A DNA stretch of 38,129 nucleotides from Prochlorococcus sp. AG-412-J13 (GCA_003214815.1 QCLE01000017.1:1-38129), one strand, 5' to 3'. Counted from the stretch's first letter, positions 1 through 7,011 are shown. Made by a program: numbers and translations. Notes: a model not told the origin generated them from the sequence alone.

Positions 1-129
1 TTTTAAATCATTGATATCATTTGATATGGAGGCTAAATTCACCATTTGGAGAATTTGACTTTTATTTAGTCTATCAATAACAATAAGTTTATTAAGTATT
101 TCTAAAACAGATTTTTCATTAATATTCAT
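1..129 (-). CDS. Partial hypothetical protein (N-terminal fragment, runs off left edge)
   Basis: An open frame starts with ATG at 129 and continues leftwards without a stop to the window edge, giving about 43 residues that begin MNINEKSVLEILNKL. The peptide looks soluble and helical, rich in Leu, Ile and Asn, with no membrane segment or recognised motif. No clear Shine-Dalgarno sequence precedes the ATG. Because only the first part is present, function cannot be assigned. The open frame through AT-rich DNA is modest support for it being real; a chance frame of this length is possible. Confidence 0.45.
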   Translation of the reverse strand, partial: MNINEKSVLEILNKLIVIDRLNKSQILQMVNLASISNDINDLK

Positions 130-334
130 TATATGTTCTGCAAAAAAAAAAGTAATGTTTTAATGAGGTAAGTCCATCTTAATAATTTCAAAATTTCTCC
201 TAAAATCTTAATATATTTTTTGCTAGATTTAAAAAAGAATTTATTAAACCATCAGATAAAATACTCTAACAATAAATTCAAAATTTAATGCTCACTTTCT
301 TTTAAATTCGTTTATTGTAAAAAAAAAATAAAAA

Positions 335-505
335 ATGAAAAAAGAATCTAGAAAAGATTACCTTAATAGAGATGAGGTTAATGAAATGATTGAATCAGCT
401 ATTAGAAGACATAATAGAAGATCCACAATAATTTCAAGTATACTTGGCTGGATACTAATTGGGGGTTACTCATTTGGACTTTTTCAAGCAGTACAAAACG
501 CCTAA
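335..505 (+). CDS. Small single-pass membrane protein, unknown function (56 aa)
   Basis: The ATG at 335 opens a 56-residue frame ending at TAA 503-505. Residues 1-30 are highly charged (MKKESRKDYLNRDE..., then a RRHNRR cluster), followed by a hydrophobic, glycine-containing helix at about residues 31-50 (IISSILGWILIGGYSFGLF) and a short tail. A basic stretch just before a single helix suggests an inner or thylakoid membrane protein with its N-terminus in the cytoplasm. It resembles the many short conserved membrane proteins of marine picocyanobacteria, but I cannot name a family. Charge and hydrophobicity partition cleanly, which supports coding. Confidence 0.6.
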   Translation: MKKESRKDYLNRDEVNEMIESAIRRHNRRSTIISSILGWILIGGYSFGLFQAVQNA

Positions 506-569
506 TCAGCAGCTCTCAAATAAATAAAACAAGTTAGGTGATAAATTAATACTAGATTTAGTATTTATT

Positions 570-791
570 ATGAGAGAATATATTGAGGCAAATCTAATAG
601 TTATTAGAACATATTTAAAAAAACGTAAGAAGGTTCTATCAAAATTGAATAATAATTCGATAATGGAAGAATTCAAAGAATGGAGTAAGGATCAATTACC
701 GGAAACGGAATCAATATGGACATTACCTGACTTAACGAGAAATGAAAGACTAAGAAATTTCTGCCGCTCAATTAAAAAAGAAATAAGATAA
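570..791 (+). CDS. Small hypothetical protein (73 aa)
   Basis: This frame begins MREYIEANLIVIRTYLKKRKK and encodes a soluble, mostly helical and basic 73-residue protein with Trp-containing segments (EFKEWSKDQ, ESIWTLPDL). The C-terminus is also basic (CRSIKKEIR). No membrane segment, signal peptide or known motif is visible. It lies 64 bp after the preceding small membrane-protein gene on the same strand, so the two could be cotranscribed. The aromatic residues and balanced charge look like real coding sequence rather than a chance AT-rich frame. Function unknown. Confidence 0.6.
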   Translation: MREYIEANLIVIRTYLKKRKKVLSKLNNNSIMEEFKEWSKDQLPETESIWTLPDLTRNERLRNFCRSIKKEIR

Positions 792-795
792 TTTA

Positions 796-954
796 TTAAC
801 TAACAAGTTGAATATTATTTATCTTTAAGTAAAAATAACCTGCAAATCCTACTAAATTTAATATTAAAACAAAAATCCAAGCCCCTATTGGCTGCTTAGA
901 ATCGAACTTCTTTATTTTAATTTTATCCCTTAATCTCGCAATATATTTAGCCAT
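796..954 (-). CDS. Small single-pass membrane protein, unknown function (52 aa)
   Basis: On the minus strand an ATG at 954 opens a 52-residue frame ending with TAA at 798-796. The N-terminal third is strongly basic (MAKYIARLRDKIKIKKFDSK), followed by one hydrophobic helix at about residues 23-43 (IGAWIFVLILNLVGFAGYFY) and a short polar tail. By the positive-inside rule the N-terminus is cytoplasmic. It is convergent with the 73-residue gene that ends at 791, leaving only 4 bp between stops. I do not recognise a family. The clean architecture favours a real gene. Confidence 0.55.
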   Translation of the reverse strand: MAKYIARLRDKIKIKKFDSKQPIGAWIFVLILNLVGFAGYFYLKINNIQLVS

Positions 955-1172
955 AATAAAAATTACTTAAATAGTAATTTAATTATAGAGAGTTTAATTT
1001 AAAGGAATCTTAAATTAAAAAAAATTTCTTTTAATTTGAATTTTTATTATCAAGCCTATTAATGGGATATTTGATTAACTCCTTTTTGAGATTTTTTAAT
1101 AGTTTATTATGATTCAAAATTGTAAACTTCCTAGTAAAGGAATAATGCCATTTCATTGAATTTAAAAAAAAC

Positions 1173-1202
1173 TTGCTAATTTATTATTAATAAAATTATA
1201 AT
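1173..1202 (+). promoter_or_regulatory. Predicted sigma70-type promoter of the peroxiredoxin gene
   Basis: A TTGCTA hexamer at 1173-1178 is separated by 18 bp from a perfect TATAAT at 1197-1202, which fits a housekeeping sigma factor promoter. Transcription would start near 1208-1210, leaving a leader of about 45 nt before the ATG at 1256. AAGGA at 1240-1244 could act as a ribosome-binding site, although its spacing to the ATG is long. Confidence 0.6.
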
Positions 1203-1207
1203 GCTTA

Positions 1208-1228
1208 TTACGGTCATTCAGACCATAA
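1208..1228. promoter_or_regulatory. Imperfect palindrome at the predicted peroxiredoxin transcription start (possible operator or 5' hairpin)
   Basis: The 8-base arms TTAcGGTC and GACCaTAA are complementary except for one position and flank the 5-base centre ATTCA. The element lies immediately downstream of the TATAAT, where a repressor would block initiation or where a short 5' hairpin would form in the mRNA. It is one of few G/C-containing inverted repeats in this AT-rich spacer. The regulator is unknown and the role is inferred. Confidence 0.4.
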
Positions 1229-1255
1229 ATAATTTAAATAAGGACAAATTTTTTC

Positions 1256-1840
1256 ATGAGCTTAAGAGTTGGCCAAGAAGCACCAGATTTTAGTGCTACA
1301 GCAGTATATGATCAAGAGTTTAAGGAGATTACACTTTCAGGTCAAAGAGGTAAATGGGTTGTTTTATTCTTTTACCCACTAGATTTTACATTTGTATGTC
1401 CTACTGAAATCACTGCATTTAGTGATAGATATCAAGATTTCTCAGCACTTAATACAGAAATACTTGGGGTATCAGTTGATAGCAAACACTGTCATTTAGC
1501 TTGGATACAAACTCCAAGAAATGAAGGCGGAATAGGTGATATTAAATACCCGTTAGTTTCTGATTTAAAAAGAGAAATTTGCCAGGCTTACAATGTTCTT
1601 AATGATGATGGAGAGGCAGATAGAGGTTTATTTCTTATCAATCCCGAAGGAGTAGTTATGCATACTACTGTTAACAAGGCTCCTGTAGGCAGAAATGTTG
1701 ATGAAACACTAAGGATTCTTCAAGGTTATCAATACGTTGCGGCAAACCCAGACGAAGTATGTCCAGCAAACTGGACCCCCGGGGAGAAAACAATGTTAGA
1801 GGACCCCAAAGGCAGTAAGGAATATTTTTCTGCGCTATAG
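1256..1840 (+). CDS. Typical 2-Cys peroxiredoxin (AhpC/TSA family)
   Basis: This thiol peroxidase reduces hydrogen peroxide and organic peroxides, probably using thioredoxin as reductant, in the cytoplasm. The 194-residue length is normal for the family. The peroxidatic cysteine is C48 in the [11 protein letters not shown] motif, with T45 as the usual active-site threonine, and the resolving cysteine is C169 in the EVCPANW motif near the C-terminus. A GGIG segment (in [11 protein letters not shown]) and a C-terminal YF (KEYFSAL) are present; together these mark the overoxidation-sensitive class of 2-Cys peroxiredoxins. The gene has its own promoter with a palindrome at the start site and is followed by a strong terminator. 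The identification is secure; the enzyme reduces peroxides made during photosynthesis. Confidence 0.95.
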   Translation: MSLRVGQEAPDFSATAVYDQEFKEITLSGQRGKWVVLFFYPLDFTFVCPTEITAFSDRYQDFSALNTEILGVSVDSKHCHLAWIQTPRNEGGIGDIKYPLVSDLKREICQAYNVLNDDGEADRGLFLINPEGVVMHTTVNKAPVGRNVDETLRILQGYQYVAANPDEVCPANWTPGEKTMLEDPKGSKEYFSAL

Positions 1841-1855
1841 AAGGATTAGATACTT

Positions 1856-2608
1856 TTAAGTAAGTATTGAGTAGTAAATAATTATAAAAAAATAAAAAAT
1901 AAACATATTCAAAATGGGGATAATATCCCCTTTTTGAGGTTTGAGTACCATCCAATCGCTTAAATTCGTTTTAAATGATAGAAAAGACCACGTAAAAAAA
2001 GAAATTTCTATAACGACTAAGATAAAAAGATTAATTAAATTTAAGTCATTTAAACCAAAATATCTATAAATATGAAAGTGATCATCAACATTAATATTTT
2101 TAATTTGTAGATGCCAAAGATAAAAAGAGATCAAAATAAAATTTACCAAAATTATTTTTTTTAATAAAAGCCTAGATTTCTTTAAAATTAACAAAATAGA
2201 AATTATAAATATAAAAAAACTTAACTGAATAATATCAGGTCTTGGTAAATTAATTCCTTCAAGAAATAAATTAAATATAAGATCAAAATTTATATATATA
2301 TAATCAGCTATAAAGTAAGAGAGAAATATCAAATTTATTGCTACTAATAACAATAATCTTTTACCTTTAATTATATTTTTACTATAAATTTTATTCTTAT
2401 TAAAATTATAGTAGGTATAGTTTTTTAAGGAGTTTAAACATATCAAAGATGGGCATATTGTACCGCTCAAATAGTAAAGAATTGAATAAAAGGAAATATC
2501 ATTAATATTAAATAAATACAAATTAAACCATTGTTTTTGTACAAATGGAAGAATAAGCAAGAATGTAAGTGTAACTAATAACTTCGTTGTATTCTTTTTA
2601 ATTATCAA
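1856..2608 (-). CDS. Polytopic membrane protein of unknown function (250 aa)
   Basis: The 250-residue product is very hydrophobic, with about six predicted membrane helices: near residues 8-25, 40-57, 84-105, 125-142, 150-165 and 192-211, and a hydrophobic stretch at the extreme C-terminus. Conserved-looking polar segments include SGTICPSLICLNSL, INLPRPDIIQ and SDWMVLKPQKGD. I do not recognise the family. It is convergent with the peroxiredoxin gene and lies 39 bp downstream of the FtsH-like gene on the same strand, so the two may be cotranscribed. Its last 20-odd codons overlap a strong terminator hairpin, so the natural C-terminus may be shorter in relatives or the terminator is embedded in coding DNA. 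Confidence 0.7.
   Translation of the reverse strand: MIIKKNTTKLLVTLTFLLILPFVQKQWFNLYLFNINDISFYSILYYLSGTICPSLICLNSLKNYTYYNFNKNKIYSKNIIKGKRLLLLVAINLIFLSYFIADYIYINFDLIFNLFLEGINLPRPDIIQLSFFIFIISILLILKKSRLLLKKIILVNFILISFYLWHLQIKNINVDDHFHIYRYFGLNDLNLINLFILVVIEISFFTWSFLSFKTNLSDWMVLKPQKGDIIPILNMFIFYFFIIIYYSILT
1909..1937. terminator. Bidirectional rho-independent terminator
   Basis: The core hairpin is GGGGA-TAATA-TCCCC (1916-1930), extended after one T:T mismatch by TCAAAA on the left pairing with TTTTGA on the right. Reading rightwards the stem is followed by a T5 tract, fitting a terminator for the peroxiredoxin gene, whose stop is about 70 bp upstream. Reading leftwards it is followed by a run ATTTTGA, so it could also end transcription from the minus strand. 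It lies inside the 3' end of the convergent minus-strand frame (stop at 1856). Confidence 0.75.
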
Positions 2609-2647
2609 GAAAATATTATATATTTGATTTAATTTAAAACAATTAAA

Positions 2648-4402
2648 TCAAATTTTCAACAATTTAGAAGTTGTTAATTTAAAAACTTTTTTATCTATAG
2701 TTTCTTGATTTAAAAGTATATCAACTAATTTATCAAGTAAGACTCTATTTTTTTTCAATATTTTTATTGAATTATTTAATGAAACTTTAGAAATCTTTAT
2801 GATTTCATTATCTATTCTAGAACTAGTATTTTCTGCTATGAGAGGCTTTCTTCTAAATAATCCATCTCCCAAAAACATTTCATTATTATCAGAATCCATT
2901 GAAATTGGTCCAATAATTGAAAATCCATATTTTGTAACCATTTCCCTTACAATATTTGTCGCATAAGAGATATCATTTATGGAGCATTGTGTAATTTCAC
3001 TTTCCCCATAAACTATCGTTTCTGCTGCTCTTCCAGCTAGAGCAATTTCAATTTTTGAAAATAATAATTTTTTTGAAATCAGACCACTAGAAATTACATC
3101 TTCATCTGGGCAAATTTTTGTATATCCTCCTAGAGATGAAGATCTAGGTAAAATTGTAATTTTATCAACTGATTCAATTCCATTTCTGACAGCAGATACA
3201 ATAGCTCTGCCTACTTCGTTATAAGCAATAATTTTCTTCATATTTGGAGAAGTTATTAATGAAGTTCTCAGGCCAATGGTAATTTTATCAAGAGCATTTT
3301 CTATATGAAGATCACTGATTAATTTAGATTCATCTCTTGCACAGTGAATAGCACTCTCATTCATCAAATTTGCAAGATCTGCCCCTGAAAATCCAACTGT
3401 TCTAGAAGCCCAATATCCTAAGTCAACTTCGCATGAAAGTGGTTTTGAAAGTGAGTGAACTGAAAGAATTTTTTTTCTTCCATCTAAATCTGGAAGCATT
3501 ACTTCTATTTTTCTATCAAATCGTCCTGGTCTTAATAATGCTGAATCCAAAATATCTGGTCTATTTGTTGCTGCTAAAACAATAATCCCGGAATTATCAG
3601 CAAAACCATCTAATTCAGTTAGAAGCTGATTAAGGGTTTGTTCTCTTTCATCATTTCCACCTCCTATCCCAGAACCTCTTTGCCTACCAATTGAATCAAT
3701 TTCATCAATAAAAATTATACAAGGAGATTTTTCCGTAGCCTTAGCGAATAGATCCCGCACTCGGCTTGCACCAACACCAACAAAAAGTTCTACAAACTCT
3801 GATGCCGATATTGAGAGAAAAGGAACTCCGGATTCTCCTGCAATTGCTTTAGCCAATAATGTTTTACCTGTTCCTGGAGGACCAATCAAAAGAACTCCTT
3901 TAGGAACTTTTGCTCCAAGATTTTCAAATCTCTTTGGTTCTTTCAAAAAAGTTATTACCTCTTTTAATTCCTCAGCGGCTTCAGGAACACCAGCTACATC
4001 ATCGAATCTCGTTTCTACATCATCAATAGTTACAAATTTAGCTTGATTTTTGGTAAAACCAAAGGCTCTAGAAGCCAATTTTGATGTACTCCTCAAAATT
4101 AAGACTATAGCTAATATAAAAATCAGGAAAAGACTTATTGAAGCGAACGAATTAGCAGCTGACGCTTCTTTTCTACTATTATTAATAGTGAGTTCCACTT
4201 TATTTTCAGTAGCCTTTTCGAGGATTAATTGATCGTTGTAAAGAATAGGTATTTTAAATTTGTCGCCATTTTTATACAGAACATCAATTTCTCTCTGTCT
4301 AGGATAGAAAAATATTGATTCTATTTTTCCCGTCTCTATATCTTCTAGAAGATCCGAATAACTTGATTTAGAATTTGAATATGAGAATTTTGATCTAAAC
4401 AC
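2648..4402 (-). CDS. FtsH-like AAA+ protein lacking the HEXXH protease motif (probable pseudoprotease)
   Basis: The AAA+ module is intact: Walker A GPPGTGKT at 174-181, Walker B IIFIDEID around 229-236, pore-type segment [11 protein letters not shown] around 207-217, and the second region of homology ending RPGRFDRK at 291-298. The zinc-binding HEXXH of FtsH is replaced by NEVGR at residues 395-399, so both zinc-ligand histidines are absent although the glutamate remains. The downstream Asp ligand region ([13 protein letters not shown]477) is kept. Only one membrane helix is seen (about 86-104) after an FtsH-type external domain (15-75); the usual first helix is missing. The start is GTG at 4402, preceded in frame two codons upstream by a stop, so no longer N-terminus is available. 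It may act as an unfoldase/chaperone or as a non-proteolytic subunit in mixed FtsH hexamers, like plant FtsHi proteins. Length 584 residues is slightly short for FtsH. Confidence 0.88.
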   Translation of the reverse strand: MFRSKFSYSNSKSSYSDLLEDIETGKIESIFFYPRQREIDVLYKNGDKFKIPILYNDQLILEKATENKVELTINNSRKEASAANSFASISLFLIFILAIVLILRSTSKLASRAFGFTKNQAKFVTIDDVETRFDDVAGVPEAAEELKEVITFLKEPKRFENLGAKVPKGVLLIGPPGTGKTLLAKAIAGESGVPFLSISASEFVELFVGVGASRVRDLFAKATEKSPCIIFIDEIDSIGRQRGSGIGGGNDEREQTLNQLLTELDGFADNSGIIVLAATNRPDILDSALLRPGRFDRKIEVMLPDLDGRKKILSVHSLSKPLSCEVDLGYWASRTVGFSGADLANLMNESAIHCARDESKLISDLHIENALDKITIGLRTSLITSPNMKKIIAYNEVGRAIVSAVRNGIESVDKITILPRSSSLGGYTKICPDEDVISSGLISKKLLFSKIEIALAGRAAETIVYGESEITQCSINDISYATNIVREMVTKYGFSIIGPISMDSDNNEMFLGDGLFRRKPLIAENTSSRIDNEIIKISKVSLNNSIKILKKNRVLLDKLVDILLNQETIDKKVFKLTTSKLLKI

Positions 4403-4481
4403 TAATCTTTATAAGTGATTAATAAAGCATATATGCTTATTTAAAAAATTGAGGTATATAAACAAAATATACTCAAAAGTT

Positions 4482-4509
4482 TTGGAGATAACCAGTTAAG
4501 GGTTATATT
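4482..4509 (+). promoter_or_regulatory. Possible promoter of rpmF
   Basis: TTGGAG at 4482-4487 and TATATT at 4504-4509 are separated by 16 bp and lie 24 bp upstream of the rpmF start codon, in the 131-bp gap between divergent ftsH-like and rpmF genes. The hexamers are close to but not exact consensus matches, and AT-rich DNA makes chance matches common. Confidence 0.35.
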
Positions 4510-4533
4510 ATTATATGGAAATAAAGAAACAGA

Positions 4534-4707
4534 ATGGCTGTACCAAAGAAGAAAAAATCAAAGAGCAAAAGGAACCATAGGCACGCTGTCTGGAAAGGGA
4601 AAGCAGCAATAGCAGCTCAAAAAGCTATATCTTTAGGTAAATCAGTTTTAACTGGGAAAGCTCAAGGATTTGTTTACCCTATTGAAGAAGAAGAAGAAGA
4701 AGAATAG
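4534..4707 (+). CDS. rpmF: 50S ribosomal protein L32
   Basis: The 57-residue protein begins [21 protein letters not shown], the typical basic N-terminus of cyanobacterial and plastid L32, and continues with the conserved segment [19 protein letters not shown]. It belongs to the large ribosomal subunit near the exit of the peptidyl transferase region. It lacks the zinc-ribbon cysteines found in many other bacterial L32 proteins, as expected for this lineage. The C-terminus is an unusual run of seven glutamates encoded by seven consecutive GAA codons. The gene is too short for many gene callers but the match is unmistakable. It is convergent with the Ycf20-like gene, with 3 bp between stops. 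Confidence 0.93.
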   Translation: MAVPKKKKSKSKRNHRHAVWKGKAAIAAQKAISLGKSVLTGKAQGFVYPIEEEEEEE

Positions 4708-4710
4708 CTT

Positions 4711-5037
4711 TTAAGATCCTAATTTAAAAGCCTCAAGTATAATGGCATAAATTGCACCAATTCTTAATTTATCAACTAAGGTCCATATATTATAAAATTT
4801 TGAACTAGAAGAAGGCTTAATTCTTATAATGATTTCAATAAAAACGATAATTATTGGAACCATAATTAACTCATTTTTACCTTCAGATATAAATTTTGTA
4901 ATAAAATTGGCGAACAAAAAATAACCTGTCAAAACAGAAATTAGCCCAATAGATTTTGTCCTCCAAGTATCACTTAGAAATCCAAAAAATAAATTATTTA
5001 ACTGGTAGGTAATTCTTGAAAAATTAGTTTTTTGCAT
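4711..5037 (-). CDS. Ycf20-like DUF565 membrane protein
   Basis: The 108-residue protein has two membrane helices (about residues 30-47 and 56-72) and ends with the hallmark of the DUF565/Ycf20 family, a conserved tail ILEAFKLGS preceded by LVDKLRIGAIYAI. Ycf20 is a plastid- and cyanobacteria-encoded protein; in plants and algae homologues have been tied to photoprotection, but the molecular role is unknown. The reading frame overlaps the end of the upstream HAD phosphatase gene by 14 bp, so the two are translationally coupled or at least cotranscribed. The start ATG at 5037 lies inside that overlap. Confidence 0.8.
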   Translation of the reverse strand: MQKTNFSRITYQLNNLFFGFLSDTWRTKSIGLISVLTGYFLFANFITKFISEGKNELIMVPIIIVFIEIIIRIKPSSSSKFYNIWTLVDKLRIGAIYAIILEAFKLGS

Positions 5038-5788
5038 TGCTAATTGTCATTAAATAATCATTTAGGAAATCATAGTCAACGTATTTTTTTCTTATTTTAG
5101 GTCCTTTAATAACGTTTGCCACATTATTCTCATCCCCTAGACTATCTAAAATACAATTTAATTTAATATTTTCATCAAGAACTATTGGAATATTAGAAGG
5201 AACAAAAATTGTCGGCAATTTAGCTGCTAAGGATGATATTAATCCTGGATTTGAGTCTTCGAAAACTATTGAGTTATTTGTTTTAATACCACTTAATTGA
5301 ACTGCCTTTAAATAAGGTAAAGGATTTGGCTTTTTTAATTCAACATCATCACTTGATATAATGAACTCAAATGGATTGAAACCATTAAATAGATATTCAA
5401 CTAGTAAGTCAACTTGCATTCTTGAACTTGAAGTAACAATAAATTGCCTTACATTTTTTGTATGTAATTCCTTTATTAATCTAATAACTCCAGTTTTTAA
5501 GATAACGCAATTTTTTTTTATAAGTTCTTGATAATGAAATTGTTTTTTCTCGTGAATTTTTAGAATTAACTCATATGAAAAGGCATCATTCCTTGATTTA
5601 GCATAATGTGCAATTCTATTTTTGCCTCCATTTATACTCAAAAGTTGAATATATTTATTAATATCCCAATTCCAATTAATACCAAGGTCATTAAATGCAT
5701 AATTAAAGGCAGGTAAATGAGCTTCTAATTCAGTATTTGCGATAGTACCATCTAAATCCCAATAAACACCTTCGAGATTAGTATTCAC
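5024..5788 (-). CDS. HAD-superfamily phosphatase/phosphoglucomutase-like hydrolase (CbbY-like)
   Basis: The four HAD motifs are visible: DLDGT at residues 11-15 (nucleophile D11 and acid/base D13), TSSSR at 119-123, the lysine of ELKKPNP at about 152-153, and the acidic FEDSNPG at 176-182. A helical cap lies between motifs I and II, as in CbbY/beta-phosphoglucomutase relatives. These enzymes dephosphorylate sugar phosphates; CbbY of photosynthetic organisms removes xylulose-1,5-bisphosphate, a Rubisco inhibitor, but the substrate here cannot be read from sequence. The 254-residue length is normal. It overlaps the downstream Ycf20-like gene by 14 bp and follows the putative psb30 on the same strand with a 8-bp gap. 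Confidence 0.85.
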   Translation of the reverse strand: MNTNLEGVYWDLDGTIANTELEAHLPAFNYAFNDLGINWNWDINKYIQLLSINGGKNRIAHYAKSRNDAFSYELILKIHEKKQFHYQELIKKNCVILKTGVIRLIKELHTKNVRQFIVTSSSRMQVDLLVEYLFNGFNPFEFIISSDDVELKKPNPLPYLKAVQLSGIKTNNSIVFEDSNPGLISSLAAKLPTIFVPSNIPIVLDENIKLNCILDSLGDENNVANVIKGPKIRKKYVDYDFLNDYLMTISNAKN

Positions 5789-5796
5789 AAAGGAGA

Positions 5797-5877
5797 TTAT
5801 TTATTTTTAAAAAATACTAGCGCAACTATTGCTGGTCCTGCTAGCGCAACTACGCCTAATACAATAAGATTTACCAT
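5797..5877 (-). CDS. psb30: Putative photosystem II small subunit Psb30 (Ycf12), 26 aa
   Basis: An ATG at 5877 opens a 26-residue single-helix protein, MVNLIVLGVVALAGPAIVAL followed by VFFKNK. The pattern of a hydrophobic helix interrupted by AGP and followed by a short basic end matches Psb30/Ycf12, a one-helix subunit near the PSII core. It is shorter at the N-terminus than most Psb30 proteins; the frame stays open upstream but offers no ATG, GTG or TTG nearby. The gene lies just upstream of the CbbY-like gene. Another short thylakoid or unknown membrane peptide is possible, so the name is moderate-confidence. Confidence 0.5.
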   Translation of the reverse strand: MVNLIVLGVVALAGPAIVALVFFKNK

Positions 5878-5958
5878 GATGATGAATATGTTTTGTGATA
5901 CTATTTTTACAAATAAATGTTTGAACTGTACTGATACGTTACAAGATTGAATTAAATT

Positions 5959-6306
5959 ATGAAATCATGGACATGTATAGAAAATTGCGGAGCTTGTTGT
6001 AAATTCGACTTGAACGAAAGAAGTAATTTGGCCGACAAACTTAGCAAAGAAGATATCGCCTTGATAAATTCAATGACGGCTAAAGACGGTTGGTGTAAAA
6101 ATCTGAACAGAAAAAATAAAAAATGCTTAATTTATGAAACCAGACCACACTTTTGCCGAGTACATGAATTCTCAATTACATTTAAAGGATATTTGAAATC
6201 TGGTGATAAATTTCTGATAGATTGCTGCAAACAACATATTTCTTCAAATTATGGATTCGAAAGTAAGGAGATGAAAACGTTTAAAAATGCTGTTTCAGGA
6301 AAATGA
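5959..6306 (+). CDS. Cysteine-rich YkgJ-family (CxxxCxxCC) metal-binding protein
   Basis: The 115-residue protein contains nine cysteines arranged as in the YkgJ/UPF0153 family: C6, C10, C13 and C14 (CIENCGACC), then C46, C56, C66 and the pair C89-C90. The segment CLIYETRPHFCRVH is typical. The family is predicted to bind zinc or an iron-sulfur cluster, and its biochemical role is not established. The stop overlaps the ATG of the next gene (ATGA, 6303-6306), indicating translational coupling with the two downstream UPF0016 transporters. This linkage suggests a part in metal homeostasis, which is inference. Confidence 0.8.
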   Translation: MKSWTCIENCGACCKFDLNERSNLADKLSKEDIALINSMTAKDGWCKNLNRKNKKCLIYETRPHFCRVHEFSITFKGYLKSGDKFLIDCCKQHISSNYGFESKEMKTFKNAVSGK

Positions 6307-6629
6307 ATACTAAATTAGAAAAAAAAGAAAACAATTTAGAAAAAAGCTTCTTATCTATATTTATAACTACTTTTACAACAATTTTTATTGCTGAGCTTGG
6401 CGATAAAACCCAAATAGCAACATTAATGCTTTCTGCTGAATCTGGCAAGCCAATAATTGTTTTTCTTGGGAGTTCTCTAGCTCTAATAAGCTCTAGTGTA
6501 GTAGGAGTTCTTATAGGCAAATGGTTATCAAAAAAAATATCTCCAAACAAATTTTCTTTAATTACTGGTACCTTAATGATAATAATAAGTGTATTTTTAG
6601 CATTTGATATTTTCAAAAATTATTTATAA
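6303..6629 (+). CDS. Half-length UPF0016 (GDT1-type) cation transporter, subunit 1
   Basis: The UPF0016 signature ELGDKTQ is at residues 31-37, in the first of three membrane helices (about 18-36, 50-70, 82-104). Full-length family members carry two such repeats in one chain and move Mn2+ or Ca2+ out of the cytosol (Mnx in Synechocystis, PAM71 in chloroplasts, Gdt1 in yeast). This gene encodes a single 108-residue repeat with a charged N-terminal extension (MNTKLEKKENNLEK). It overlaps the YkgJ-type gene by 4 bp and is followed directly by a second half-length gene, so the functional unit is probably a heterodimer. The likely substrate is manganese, by family. Confidence 0.88.
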   Translation: MNTKLEKKENNLEKSFLSIFITTFTTIFIAELGDKTQIATLMLSAESGKPIIVFLGSSLALISSSVVGVLIGKWLSKKISPNKFSLITGTLMIIISVFLAFDIFKNYL

Positions 6630-6941
6630 ATGGTTTTAAGTTTATTACTATCAACATTTCTAACAGTTTTTATAGCTGAACTAGGTGACAAAACCCAACT
6701 AGCTACATTAACTATAAGCGGCACTTCAAATAAACCATTTGCAGTTTTCTTGGGCTCTTCTTCTGCTCTTGTCTTTGCAAGTTTACTAGGAGCTTTGACT
6801 GGTGGTTCTATATCAAGTTTTTTACCAGAAGTAGTTCTTAAATCAATAGCCTCCATTACATTTTTTATCATTGGTATAAGGCTTTTTATAAACTCCTTAA
6901 CTATCAAAAAAGAAGAAAAAGAAGAGAAAGAAAATAATTAG
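6630..6941 (+). CDS. Half-length UPF0016 (GDT1-type) cation transporter, subunit 2
   Basis: The ATG follows the stop of the previous gene with no intervening base. The 103-residue product carries the same signature, ELGDKTQ at residues 17-23, again within the first of three helices (about 4-24, 38-56, 68-90), and ends in a charged tail (KKEEKEEKENN). Sequence around the motif is very similar to subunit 1 (FIAELGDKTQxATL in both), consistent with an ancient duplication. The two proteins together reconstitute the two-repeat architecture of full-length manganese/calcium exchangers. A pair of homodimers is the alternative to a heterodimer. Confidence 0.88.
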   Translation: MVLSLLLSTFLTVFIAELGDKTQLATLTISGTSNKPFAVFLGSSSALVFASLLGALTGGSISSFLPEVVLKSIASITFFIIGIRLFINSLTIKKEEKEEKENN

Positions 6942-7011
6942 TTTTAAGCTTGGATAAAAGGTGTAATAATGAAGTGTATAAACCTAATTAATTTATAATT
7001 TCATTTAGATC

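Larger units (their letters stand above)
955..1255. other. Intergenic region (about 300 bp) between divergent genes
   Basis: This gap separates the divergently transcribed small membrane-protein gene (start 954) and the peroxiredoxin gene (start 1256). I found no credible open frame: the longest ATG frames stop within about 16 codons. The right third holds the peroxiredoxin promoter and palindrome listed separately. The left two thirds are low-complexity AT-rich sequence in which I recognise no RNA gene or repeat. Confidence 0.6.

Noticed and set aside
1671-1955. 94-residue minus-strand frame over the end of the peroxiredoxin gene
   Set aside because: It is antisense to the conserved C-terminus of the peroxiredoxin and crosses its terminator. 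No family resemblance.
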